A DNA stretch of 64,000 nt. Origin: Butyricimonas faecalis (lineage in GTDB: Bacteria; Bacteroidota; Bacteroidia; Bacteroidales; Marinifilaceae). The translations under genes and the position numbers were made by a program. The notes beneath the pieces were generated by a model. It saw only the letters and a list, made by a program, of their open reading frames with translations, did no database searches and was not told where the DNA came from. Within the stretch, counting starts at the first letter, position 1. Every line of letters starts with the position of its first letter. The stretch is taken from contig NZ_CP032819.1 of NCBI RefSeq assembly GCF_003991565.1, positions 2,480,001 to 2,544,000 of the forward strand, written 5' to 3'. Positions 56,681 to 64,000 of this stretch are shown in pieces.

Positions 56681-57796
56681 ATGCAATTATTCAAATTAAA
56701 AACCCGTTTAAGTGAATTCAATTCTTTCGCGGACTTTGCCAAAGAATTCAATCTCAAGAAAGAAGATTTAATCATCACGAATGAATTCCTATACAATCCA
56801 TACATGCGTGATCTTCACCTTCCTTGTCGTTTTATCATGCAGGAACACTACGGAATGGGGGAGCCGTCTGACGAGATGATTAATCATATTCTCGCGGACA
56901 TAGAACTGGAAAATTATACCCGTGTGATAGCCGTAGGGGGAGGAACCGTCATTGACATCTCAAAACTATTTACTCTGCACGGCATCGTTAATGCAACTGA
57001 TGCTTTCGAACGCAAAATACCCGTTGAGAAGGCCCGTCAATTGGTGATCCTCCCCACTACCTGCGGCACCGGTAGCGAGGTAACCAATATTTCGATCGCC
57101 GAGATCAAATCCCGCCACACGAAAATGGGATTGGCCGATGACACCCTACTAGCCGATGATGCCGTGTTAATCCCTGAACTAGTGCGGGGGCTTCCCTACA
57201 AGTTTTTCGTGTGCAGTTCGATCGATGCCCTCATCCATGCCGTAGAATCATACGTATCCCCGAAATCCAATCCCTATACCCAAATATTCTGCCGGGCAGC
57301 TATCAAAAGCATTATTGATGTTTTCAAGCACATCGCTGCACAAGGACCGGAATATCGTCTGGAACATCTGAGAGAAATGCTGATTGCCAGTAATTATGCC
57401 GGCATTGCATTCGGGAATACCGGGGTGGGTGCCGTACACGCGTTATCCTACCCGCTTGGAGGAAACTATCACGTACCTCACGGGGAAGCCAATTATCAAT
57501 TCTTCACGGAAGTATTCAAGTTTTATTACAAGAAAAAGCCTTCCGGGAATATCACGGAAGTTAATGCGTTACTTGCGAATCTCCTGGGAACCGACACGAA
57601 ACACGTGTATGAAGAACTCGATTGCTTACTAGGCAAATTATTGTCCAAAAACCCTCTCCACACGTATGGTATGAAGCCCGAAGAGATTGACGGGTTCACG
57701 GACAATGTACTTCAGACACAACAACGCCTGTTGGCCAACAATCACGTGGAATTAACAAGAGAAGAAATAAAAGAAATCTATTCAACCCTATATTAA
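56681..57796 (+). CDS. NAD-dependent 4-hydroxybutyrate dehydrogenase (iron-type alcohol dehydrogenase)
   Basis: A 371-residue group III alcohol dehydrogenase. The NAD loop is VGGGTVIDISK, TTCGTGSEVTNISI follows, and metal ligands are Asp and His in IDALIHAVESY and the His residues in VHALSYPLGGNYHVPHGEAN. It reduces succinic semialdehyde to 4-hydroxybutyrate. The assignment to this substrate rests on the operon. Confidence 0.92.
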   Translation: MQLFKLKTRLSEFNSFADFAKEFNLKKEDLIITNEFLYNPYMRDLHLPCRFIMQEHYGMGEPSDEMINHILADIELENYTRVIAVGGGTVIDISKLFTLHGIVNATDAFERKIPVEKARQLVILPTTCGTGSEVTNISIAEIKSRHTKMGLADDTLLADDAVLIPELVRGLPYKFFVCSSIDALIHAVESYVSPKSNPYTQIFCRAAIKSIIDVFKHIAAQGPEYRLEHLREMLIASNYAGIAFGNTGVGAVHALSYPLGGNYHVPHGEANYQFFTEVFKFYYKKKPSGNITEVNALLANLLGTDTKHVYEELDCLLGKLLSKNPLHTYGMKPEEIDGFTDNVLQTQQRLLANNHVELTREEIKEIYSTLY

Positions 57797-57803
57797 ATAT
57801 ATC

Positions 57804-59159
57804 ATGGAAATAAAAGAAATGATAGAAAGAGCCCGCAAAGCTCAAGTCATTTATGACGAACGATTCGACCAGGAAGGAGTCGATCAAGTCATTAAAGCTG
57901 CCGCCCGCACGATTTTTGACCATGCAGAAGAACTGGCACGCCTTACGATTGACGAGACCCAAATGGGTGTCTACGAAGACAAAGTTGCCAAAAACAGGAA
58001 TAAATCCAAGGGGGTATGGTATAACCTGAAAGGGAAAAAATCCATGGGGATCCTAAGTATTGACGAGAGAACTAATCTTATCGAAATCGCCAAACCTATT
58101 GGTGTGGTTGCCGGTATTACCCCGATGACAAACCCCGTGGTTACCCCGATGTCTAAAATCATTTTTGCATTAAAAACGAAGAACGCCATCATCATAGCTC
58201 CTCACCCGAAAGCAAAACAATGCTCCAGTGCAGCTGTTAAACTCATTATCGAGGCCATCGCCCCGTTTGAAGTTCCGGAGGGTCTGGTTCAGGTGATTGA
58301 AGAACCCACGATCGAAAAGACCTGCGAGTTGATGGAAGCTTGTGATGTCGTGGTGGCCACGGGTGGAATGCCCATGGTGAAATCGGCTTACTCTTCGGGC
58401 AAACCCTCTTTTGGTGTCGGAGCGGGTAACGTACAGGTAATCCTGGATCGATTTATTGATTTCGATACAGCGGCAGAAAAAGTCATCACCGGCCGTTCTT
58501 TTGACAATGGTATTATCTGTTCTGGAGAACAAAGTTTTATTTATCACAAAGATGACAGACAGGAAGTCATGGACGCTTTTCGTCGTCACGGGGCGTACAT
58601 CGTGCCTGAAGAAGATCGGGACAAAGTGGTTAATGCACTTTTTGAAGACGGGCATATTTGCAGGGACATTGTCGGACAATCCGTCCAGACAATCGCAAGC
58701 AAAGCCGACATCTTCGTACCGGGAAACACCCGTGTTCTCGTGGTAGAAGCGCACGGGATAGGACGTGACGACCTCATCTGCAAAGAAAAAATGTGTCCTG
58801 TCATGGCTGCTTTTTCTTATGACAATTTTGACGAAGCGATAAAAATCGCCAAGACAAATCTATTCATGGAAGGAAACGGACACACGGCCGGCATCCACTC
58901 CAACAACCAGGCAAATATTATCAAGGCCGGAACGGAACTTTCCGTATCACGCCTGATCGTGAATGCCCCGTGTGCTACCACGGCGGGAGGTTCCATACAA
59001 AACGGTCTCCCCGTGACCAACACGCTCGGGTGCGGAAGTTGGGGAAATAATTCTATTTCTGAGAATTTCACCTATAAACACCTATTAAATATCACACGCA
59101 TCGCCCCGTTGTCCGCACGGATACACGTACCTTCCGATGCTGAAATATGGGATTTATAA
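57804..59159 (+). CDS. sucD: CoA-acylating succinate-semialdehyde dehydrogenase
   Basis: A 451-residue aldehyde dehydrogenase of the acylating (AdhE N-terminal-like) type. GVVAGITPMTNPVVTPMSK shapes the cofactor site, and the catalytic Cys is in NGIICSGEQS. It reduces succinyl-CoA to succinic semialdehyde, the entry step of the branch. It starts 7 bp after the dehydrogenase gene and is the last gene of the operon. Confidence 0.94.
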   Translation: MEIKEMIERARKAQVIYDERFDQEGVDQVIKAAARTIFDHAEELARLTIDETQMGVYEDKVAKNRNKSKGVWYNLKGKKSMGILSIDERTNLIEIAKPIGVVAGITPMTNPVVTPMSKIIFALKTKNAIIIAPHPKAKQCSSAAVKLIIEAIAPFEVPEGLVQVIEEPTIEKTCELMEACDVVVATGGMPMVKSAYSSGKPSFGVGAGNVQVILDRFIDFDTAAEKVITGRSFDNGIICSGEQSFIYHKDDRQEVMDAFRRHGAYIVPEEDRDKVVNALFEDGHICRDIVGQSVQTIASKADIFVPGNTRVLVVEAHGIGRDDLICKEKMCPVMAAFSYDNFDEAIKIAKTNLFMEGNGHTAGIHSNNQANIIKAGTELSVSRLIVNAPCATTAGGSIQNGLPVTNTLGCGSWGNNSISENFTYKHLLNITRIAPLSARIHVPSDAEIWDL

Positions 59160-59170
59160 AAAATAATCGT

Positions 59171-59253
59171 AAATTTGCGGGACTACAAGTGGCAAGTACA
59201 TTTCTTTAAGGTCGGTTTCATAAATACGTACTGCACTTGTAACCCGCAAATTT
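59171..59253. terminator. Long imperfect hairpin after sucD
   Basis: aaatttgcggg...tacaagtg..aagtac (59171-59199) pairs with gtac..cacttgta.cccgcaaattt (59228-59253). It fills the 109-bp gap before marC and is the probable end of the butyrate operon transcript. Confidence 0.6.
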
Positions 59254-59268
59254 CATGTTAACACGAAT

Positions 59269-59862
59269 ATGGACTTCAGTATCAATATAAAAGAAATATT
59301 CACCGCCTTTATGGTACTTTTCGCCGTGATTGACATCACGGGATCAACCCCCATTATCATCGGGTTGAATGATTCAGGAAAAAAAGTCAGTGCAGAAAAA
59401 GCCGCAGGAATATCTCTCATTATATTTATAGTATTTCTTTTCGCGGGGGACGGATTATTGAAACTATTCAACATCGACATTTCCTCCTTTGCCCTTGCCG
59501 GGGCATTGGTACTTTTCGTGCTCGCCATAGAAATGACCTTTAGTATCGAGATATTCAGAAATGATGGCCCGGAAGGTTCGGCAACAATCGTACCCGTCAT
59601 TTTTCCACTTATCGCGGGAGCCGGGGCATTAGCGACCACACTGACACTTAAATCAGAATGCAGTGTTTTTAGTATTATTATTGCCATTCTTCTTAACATG
59701 ACTGTCGTCTATGTTGTTTTACGTAACGTCTATTTAGTAGAACGGGTTCTCGGAAAAGGTGGCGTTTACATCCTACGAAAATTCTTTGGCATCATTCTAC
59801 TTGCCATGTCTGTAAAAATTTTCGCATCCAATTTAAACGCGCTGCTGGCAACTCTATCTTGA
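59269..59862 (+). CDS. MarC family integral membrane protein
   Basis: A 197-residue protein with six predicted membrane helices. FAVIDITGSTPIIIGLN at the N-terminus and IPVIFPLIAGAGALATTL-like VPVIFPLIAGAGALATT in the middle are the MarC signatures. The family was once linked to antibiotic resistance; its function is unknown. It lies between the two riboswitch-controlled units. Confidence 0.9.
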   Translation: MDFSINIKEIFTAFMVLFAVIDITGSTPIIIGLNDSGKKVSAEKAAGISLIIFIVFLFAGDGLLKLFNIDISSFALAGALVLFVLAIEMTFSIEIFRNDGPEGSATIVPVIFPLIAGAGALATTLTLKSECSVFSIIIAILLNMTVVYVVLRNVYLVERVLGKGGVYILRKFFGIILLAMSVKIFASNLNALLATLS

Positions 59863-59960
59863 ATCAAAAATTTTCTTTTTGGAAAACTTTTTGGAAAAAT
59901 TAAACGAGAAAGTTTTCCAAAAAAGACATTTTTTTCTCACCAATAAAAAAAATTTCTTCA

Positions 59961-59968
59961 TACATTTG
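59961..59968 (+). promoter_or_regulatory. -7 element for the nrdDG transcript
   Basis: TACATTTG matches TAnnTTTG, 5 bp before the riboswitch P1 stem. No clear -33 TTTG is seen. Confidence 0.55.
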
Positions 59969-59972
59969 TCTA

Positions 59973-60130
59973 GATTTTGGTTCCTTCAAGAGGGATTAAA
60001 AGGGAATCAGGTGGAAATCCTGAACAGTCCCGCTGCTGTGAGTTTCACTCAACGATTCAAGTATCATATAGCCACTGTTTTCAATGGGAAGGCACTTGAT
60101 CGGGAACAAGTCAGAAGACCTGCCAAGATC
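59973..60130 (+). promoter_or_regulatory. Cobalamin riboswitch upstream of nrdDG
   Basis: aaaagggaatcaggtggaaa, cagtcccgctgctgtgag (L5), a variable arm, tgggaaggc and aagtcagaagacctgcc appear in order. P1 forms between gattttggt (59973-59981) and gccaagatc (60122-60130) with G-T pairs. Upstream bases 59863-59960 hold only AT-rich sequence. Repression of nrdDG by B12 fits organisms that also have a B12-dependent class II reductase. Confidence 0.94.
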
Positions 60131-60160
60131 AGAGGTTTCAAAGGCTTTCGAGGAAAAAGC

Positions 60161-60201
60161 CGGGAACGCAGGTATTCCAAATATACTTACATCCCGTTTT
60201 T
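60161..60201 (+). terminator. Candidate riboswitch expression-platform terminator before nrdD
   Basis: cggga (60161-60165) can pair with tcccg (60192-60196), with an inner aggtat/atactt stem, followed by five T. It lies 30 nt after the aptamer and 75 nt before nrdD. The stem is interrupted, so this is tentative. Confidence 0.4.
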
Positions 60202-60276
60202 AATCATAAGTCATCTCAAACCAAGATAAATTAAAAATTCATGTAATTGCAATTAAACTAAAGGAATAAAAAAGAT

Positions 60277-62484
60277 ATGATTCAGACAGTTGTAAAAAGG
60301 GATGGCCGGGTTGTCGGCTTTAATGAAGAGAAAATCATTGCAGCCATTCGCCGGGCAATGCTCCACACGGCACAGGGAGAGGACATGGAATTAGCATCCA
60401 CCATTGCCGACCGAATTGCCTATCGAGGAGCTGAACGGATGACCGTGGAAGAAATACAAGACCATGTAGAGATCGAACTCATGAAAAGCCGCAGAAAAGA
60501 TGTGGCACAATTATATATCGCTTATCGGAACCAGCGGAGCATTGCGCGCAAAGCAAAGACGAGAGATATTTTCCTGGAAATTATCGAAACAAAATCCAAT
60601 GACATTACCCGGGAAAACGCTAATATGAACGCGGACACCCCGGCAGGAATGATGATGAAATTTTCCAGTGAAACGACCAAACCTTTTGTCGACGACTACC
60701 TGTTAACCGAGGAAGTAAAAAACGCCGTTCGCCAAGGCTACCTACATATCCATGACAAAGACTATTATCCCACGAAAAGTCTCACCTGCGTGCAACACCC
60801 GTTGGATAAAATTCTGAAAAACGGATTCTTTGCCGGACACGGGGAATCACGTCCGGCCAAACGTATAGAAACTGCCAGTATCCTTGGATGCATCTCCTTG
60901 GAAACCGCCCAAAACGAAATGCATGGAGGACAGGCTATTCCTGCTTTCGACTTTTATCTGGCTCCTTACGTACGCTCGAGTTTTATAGAAGAAGTCAAAG
61001 TACTGGAAGAGTTATACGGAGAAAACTATAACCATCTTTATCACATTGAAATCTCGGACTACATGCCACGAGAACTGACAGGATTGACCGGAGAAGAAAG
61101 AGTTCTACAACACGCTATCAATCGCACGGTGAACCGGGTACATCAATCCATGGAAGCTTTTATTCATAACATGAACACCATCCATAGCCGGGGTGGTAAT
61201 CAGGTCGTCTTCAGTTCTATCAACTACGGCACGGACACTTCTGCCGAAGGACGTTGTGTCATTCGAGAGTTGTTGCGTTCTACCTACCGGGGAGTGGGTA
61301 ATGAAGCCACGGCAATTTTCCCTATTCAAATCTGGAAAAAGAAAAGAGGGGTAAACTACCTTCCGGAAGATCCGAATTACGATCTATATGAATTCGCATG
61401 TAAAGTTTCCGCACGTCGTTTTTTCCCGAATTTCATAAACTTGGATGCCACTTTCAATCAACACGAAAAATGGAGAGCTGATGACCCGGAACGATTCCGT
61501 TATGAAACAGCCACCATGGGATGTCGCACCCGTGTATTCGAGAATCGTTTCGGAGAAAAAACTTCTATCGGACGTGGGAATCTTTCTTTTTCTACGGTAA
61601 ACATCGTTCGACTTGCCATCGAATGCATGGAGATAAAAGACGAGACCGCTCGGGTGGAAACGTTCTTTTCAAAACTGGATGAAATACTCGATTTAACAGC
61701 TTTACAACTGCACAAACGCCTGGAATTCCAAAAAACAGCCCGGGTAAAGCAATTTCCCTTACTCATGTCTTCTCTTTGGTTGGGTAGTGAAAAATTGGGA
61801 CCGGATGACACCATCGAAAGTGTCATTAACCAAGGAACTCTAGGAATCGGCTTTATCGGCCTGGCCGAATGTCTGGTTGCTCTAACCGGTAAACATCATG
61901 GAGAAGATGCCAAGGCACAGGAACTCGGCCTGCGCATCGTATCGCACATTAGAGATAAGGCAAACGAGTACTCGGACAAATATCAGCACAATTACAGTGT
62001 ACTTGCCACTCCAGCCGAAGGGCTTTCCGGGAAATTTACCGCAAAAGACAAGAAAAGTTTCGGTATCTTACCGGGAATCACGGATCGGGAATATTACACG
62101 AATTCCAATCACGTGCCCGTGTATTATAAATGCAGTGCCCGCCATAAAGCCGAAGTAGAGGCTCCCTATCACGACTTGACCCGGGGTGGTCATATTTTCT
62201 ATGTCGAAATAGACGGGGATGCCACTCACAATCCGAGCACGATCATGTCAGTTGTCGATATGATGGATCGATACAACATGGGTTATTGTTCCGTGAACCA
62301 CAACCGGAATCGTTGTATGGACTGCGGTTTCGAAGATGCTTCGGCACATTTGGAAGCTTGTCCGAAATGCGGAAGTACAAACATTGACCGCTTGCAAAGA
62401 ATTACCGGTTATCTGGTAGGTACCACGGACCGCTGGAATCATGCAAAACTAGCAGAATTAAACGATCGGGTAAGACATGACTAA
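60277..62484 (+). CDS. nrdD: Anaerobic (class III) ribonucleoside-triphosphate reductase
   Basis: A 735-residue glycyl radical enzyme. Residues about 1-90 form an ATP-cone (VVKRDGRVVGFNEEKI). The core includes IHDKDYYPTKSLTC and GGQAIPAFDFYLAPY. The C-terminus has four zinc-type cysteines (CMDCGFED, CPKCGS) and the glycyl radical region RITGYLVGTTDRW. It makes deoxynucleotides without oxygen and without B12. nrdG overlaps its end by 8 bp. Confidence 0.96.
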   Translation: MIQTVVKRDGRVVGFNEEKIIAAIRRAMLHTAQGEDMELASTIADRIAYRGAERMTVEEIQDHVEIELMKSRRKDVAQLYIAYRNQRSIARKAKTRDIFLEIIETKSNDITRENANMNADTPAGMMMKFSSETTKPFVDDYLLTEEVKNAVRQGYLHIHDKDYYPTKSLTCVQHPLDKILKNGFFAGHGESRPAKRIETASILGCISLETAQNEMHGGQAIPAFDFYLAPYVRSSFIEEVKVLEELYGENYNHLYHIEISDYMPRELTGLTGEERVLQHAINRTVNRVHQSMEAFIHNMNTIHSRGGNQVVFSSINYGTDTSAEGRCVIRELLRSTYRGVGNEATAIFPIQIWKKKRGVNYLPEDPNYDLYEFACKVSARRFFPNFINLDATFNQHEKWRADDPERFRYETATMGCRTRVFENRFGEKTSIGRGNLSFSTVNIVRLAIECMEIKDETARVETFFSKLDEILDLTALQLHKRLEFQKTARVKQFPLLMSSLWLGSEKLGPDDTIESVINQGTLGIGFIGLAECLVALTGKHHGEDAKAQELGLRIVSHIRDKANEYSDKYQHNYSVLATPAEGLSGKFTAKDKKSFGILPGITDREYYTNSNHVPVYYKCSARHKAEVEAPYHDLTRGGHIFYVEIDGDATHNPSTIMSVVDMMDRYNMGYCSVNHNRNRCMDCGFEDASAHLEACPKCGSTNIDRLQRITGYLVGTTDRWNHAKLAELNDRVRHD

Positions 62485-62995
62485 CACGATTACATTATTG
62501 GATATTATTGAAGATACCGTTGTTGATGGACCCGGATTCCGGGTATCCGTCTACGCGGCGGGTTGTTCCCATCATTGTCCGGGTTGCCATAACCCGCAAT
62601 CCTGGAACTTACGGAACGGTCACCCGGTTCCTTTGGATTATATTATAGCGAAAATCACAAATAATCCCTTCTCCAACGTAACATTCAGTGGAGGAGATCC
62701 GCTATTTCAAGTAGAGGGTTTCACGCGACTGGCCCAACGCCTGAAAAGCACCACGTCCAAAAACATCTGGTGCTACACGGGCTTCCGTTACGAAGAAATC
62801 ATTAGCTCCAAACGGCTTTCTCAAATCCTGCCTTATATAGATGTTTTAGTCGACGGACGATTCGATCCGACCAAACGGAAAGAAGGACTCCTCTTTCGGG
62901 GAAGTTCCAACCAAAGATTGATAAACGTTCCCGCCTCGCTTCGTTCGGGAAAGGTTATCCTCTGGGAATACAATCCATATCCCCAATACGTTTGA
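62477..62995 (+). CDS. nrdG: Anaerobic ribonucleotide reductase-activating protein (radical SAM)
   Basis: A 172-residue radical SAM enzyme. The cluster motif is CSHHCPGCHN (CxxxCxxC within), preceded by VDGPGFRVSVYAAG, and FSGGDPLFQ follows. It generates the glycyl radical on NrdD. The 8-bp overlap with nrdD fits tight co-expression. Confidence 0.96.
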   Translation: MTNTITLLDIIEDTVVDGPGFRVSVYAAGCSHHCPGCHNPQSWNLRNGHPVPLDYIIAKITNNPFSNVTFSGGDPLFQVEGFTRLAQRLKSTTSKNIWCYTGFRYEEIISSKRLSQILPYIDVLVDGRFDPTKRKEGLLFRGSSNQRLINVPASLRSGKVILWEYNPYPQYV

Positions 62996-63011
62996 TGAAA
63001 CCAGCCCAAAA

Positions 63012-63620
63012 ATGTATACACTCACGCACCATATTGTCTCACTCCCGACTTCACAATACATTCAGGAGTTTCGTGATCCGGAAAAGTTCATTTCTTTCTG
63101 CCGGCAATGTGAACGCTATAATCGTTGTTGGGCCTGCCCGCCTTTTGAGTTTAACACGGACGAATATCTCTCCGGTTATCAACAAACGTACATCATCGGG
63201 ACTAAAATAACATTCGATACGGCAACACGCGACTCCTGCACGACATTAGAAGAACACAAAACAATTTCCCTCCAAACCATAGAATCCGTCCGAAAGATCA
63301 TCGATCCACGGCTATTGACTCTTGAACATGAATATTCCGGTAGCCGGGCCTTTTATGCAGGGACCTGCCATTTATGCCCCAAAAACACGTGTACCCGAAT
63401 AAACGGGCATCCCTGTCTCCATCCTCAAGAAATACGCCCATCCCTTGAATCCGTCGGGTTTGACATCAGCAAAACAACCTCTGAACTCCTTCACATTGAA
63501 TTACAATGGAGTAACGATGCCCATTTACCGGAATACCTTACCCTCGTAAGTGGCCTTTTCACGAAAGAGAGTGCCTACGCCCCGATTTCCACCAGGATCT
63601 CGTCTTTACTCACGGTTTGA
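63012..63620 (+). CDS. DUF2284 metal-binding protein
   Basis: A 202-residue cysteine-rich protein. Cysteines occur in CRQCERYNRCWACPPFEF and later in CHLCPKNTCTRINGHPC, the pattern of the predicted metal-binding DUF2284 family. The function is unknown. It lies 16 bp after nrdG and may share its transcript. Its 3' end overlaps the convergent biotin-carrier gene by 46 bp. Confidence 0.82.
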   Translation: MYTLTHHIVSLPTSQYIQEFRDPEKFISFCRQCERYNRCWACPPFEFNTDEYLSGYQQTYIIGTKITFDTATRDSCTTLEEHKTISLQTIESVRKIIDPRLLTLEHEYSGSRAFYAGTCHLCPKNTCTRINGHPCLHPQEIRPSLESVGFDISKTTSELLHIELQWSNDAHLPEYLTLVSGLFTKESAYAPISTRISSLLTV

Positions 63621-63991
63621 CCGGCAATCACACATACCCGGTGAACCCGTCCTTTTTGAGAAGCAACAATGACATTCTGCATTTTCATTGCCTCAAGCAC
63701 AACTAGGGTGTCTCCCTTGTTAATCTCCTGTCCTACTTCTATCGACACGTCCAGAATTTTTCCCGGCATAGGAGATTTAATGGTTATATCGAAGATTTCA
63801 CTCTGTCGGCCTGCCAATAATCTTTTCCGATTCAAAGAAAAGGGAGTTTCCACCGAAAAAGTATAAGCCACCCCATTAAGTAAAATCTCGTATTCATTCT
63901 GTCGGCGAGACACGATTTCCACCGGGTAGCGAATCCCCTTGTACAATAGGATCAAAAAACCATCTGCCTCCTCGACTAAGTCAATACGCAT
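63575..63991 (-). CDS. Biotin carboxyl carrier protein of an acyl-CoA carboxylase/decarboxylase
   Basis: A 138-residue protein whose C-terminal 75 residues are a biotinyl/lipoyl domain with the attachment lysine in LEAMKMQN. SPMPGKILDVSIEVGQEI is typical of carriers of propionyl-CoA carboxylase or methylmalonyl-CoA decarboxylase rather than AccB. The ATG at 63991 is 9 bp from the window edge, so partner subunits would lie just outside. The full-length gene is probably inside the window. Confidence 0.83.
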   Translation of the reverse strand: MRIDLVEEADGFLILLYKGIRYPVEIVSRRQNEYEILLNGVAYTFSVETPFSLNRKRLLAGRQSEIFDITIKSPMPGKILDVSIEVGQEINKGDTLVVLEAMKMQNVIVASQKGRVHRVCVIAGQTVSKDEILVEIGA

Positions 63992-64000
63992 ATTTTGCCG

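Noticed and set aside
59879..60229. 116-codon frame before nrdD
   Set aside because: It runs straight through the cobalamin riboswitch and its product shows no family; the RNA structure explains the sequence.

Overview
The window looks like a chromosome segment from an anaerobic gut Bacteroidales, most likely Odoribacteraceae (Butyricimonas/Odoribacter-like); this placement is inference. The support is SusC/SusD genes with an ECF sigma/FecR pair, Bacteroidetes-type promoters (TTG or TTTG, 19-20 bp, then TAnnTTTG), few Shine-Dalgarno sites, an RprX/RprY pair, and a complete succinate-to-crotonyl-CoA branch (4-hydroxybutyrate route) in the same gene order I recall from Porphyromonas gingivalis.

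Layout. 1-8.6 kb is a cobalamin island. The end of cbiT, a cbiG-cbiF fusion and a cbiJ-cbiD fusion run on +. A btuF-btuC-btuD uptake operon under a cobalamin riboswitch converges on them from -, and cbiL follows on +. 8.6-12.7 kb holds an outer-membrane beta-barrel protein, a phosphoethanolamine transferase-like enzyme and asd. 12.8-24.8 kb is a trans-envelope signalling/uptake locus: a TlpA-like lipoprotein, ECF sigma, FecR, SusC with an STN domain, SusD, a lipoprotein with a 48-unit Gly-Thr tract, and two thioredoxin-fold proteins. 24.8-31.3 kb has a phosphopantetheinyl transferase, three TonB paralogues, hflX and an IS110-family element that has split a palindromic repeat. 31.3-52.3 kb is mostly housekeeping: tyrS, cvpA, aspS, holB, a PSP1/RicT protein, two rhomboids, a tRNA-Ala, a flippase-like protein, mutL, a TlpA-like lipoprotein, rpiB, rprY/rprX, ruvB, tadA and pgk. 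52.3-64 kb carries an intact copy of the split repeat, a second repeat family, a cobalamin riboswitch ahead of abfD-nifU-abfT-4hbD-sucD, marC, a third cobalamin riboswitch ahead of nrdD-nrdG, a DUF2284 protein and a biotin-carrier protein.

How it fits together. Cobalamin riboswitches normally shut genes off when B12 is plentiful. One here controls B12 uptake. The other two precede enzymes that need no B12: the 4-hydroxybutyrate branch toward butyrate and the class III ribonucleotide reductase. My main hypothesis is that B12 supply sets the fate of succinyl-CoA: propionate through B12-dependent methylmalonyl-CoA mutase when B12 is present, butyrate when it is scarce. The mutase and any class II reductase would lie outside this window. 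The second notable point is the IS110 insertion: an uninterrupted copy of its target repeat lies 22 kb away, so the insertion point can be read to about one base, and the 252-nt upstream region carries two short segments resembling the two target strands, a candidate bridge RNA.
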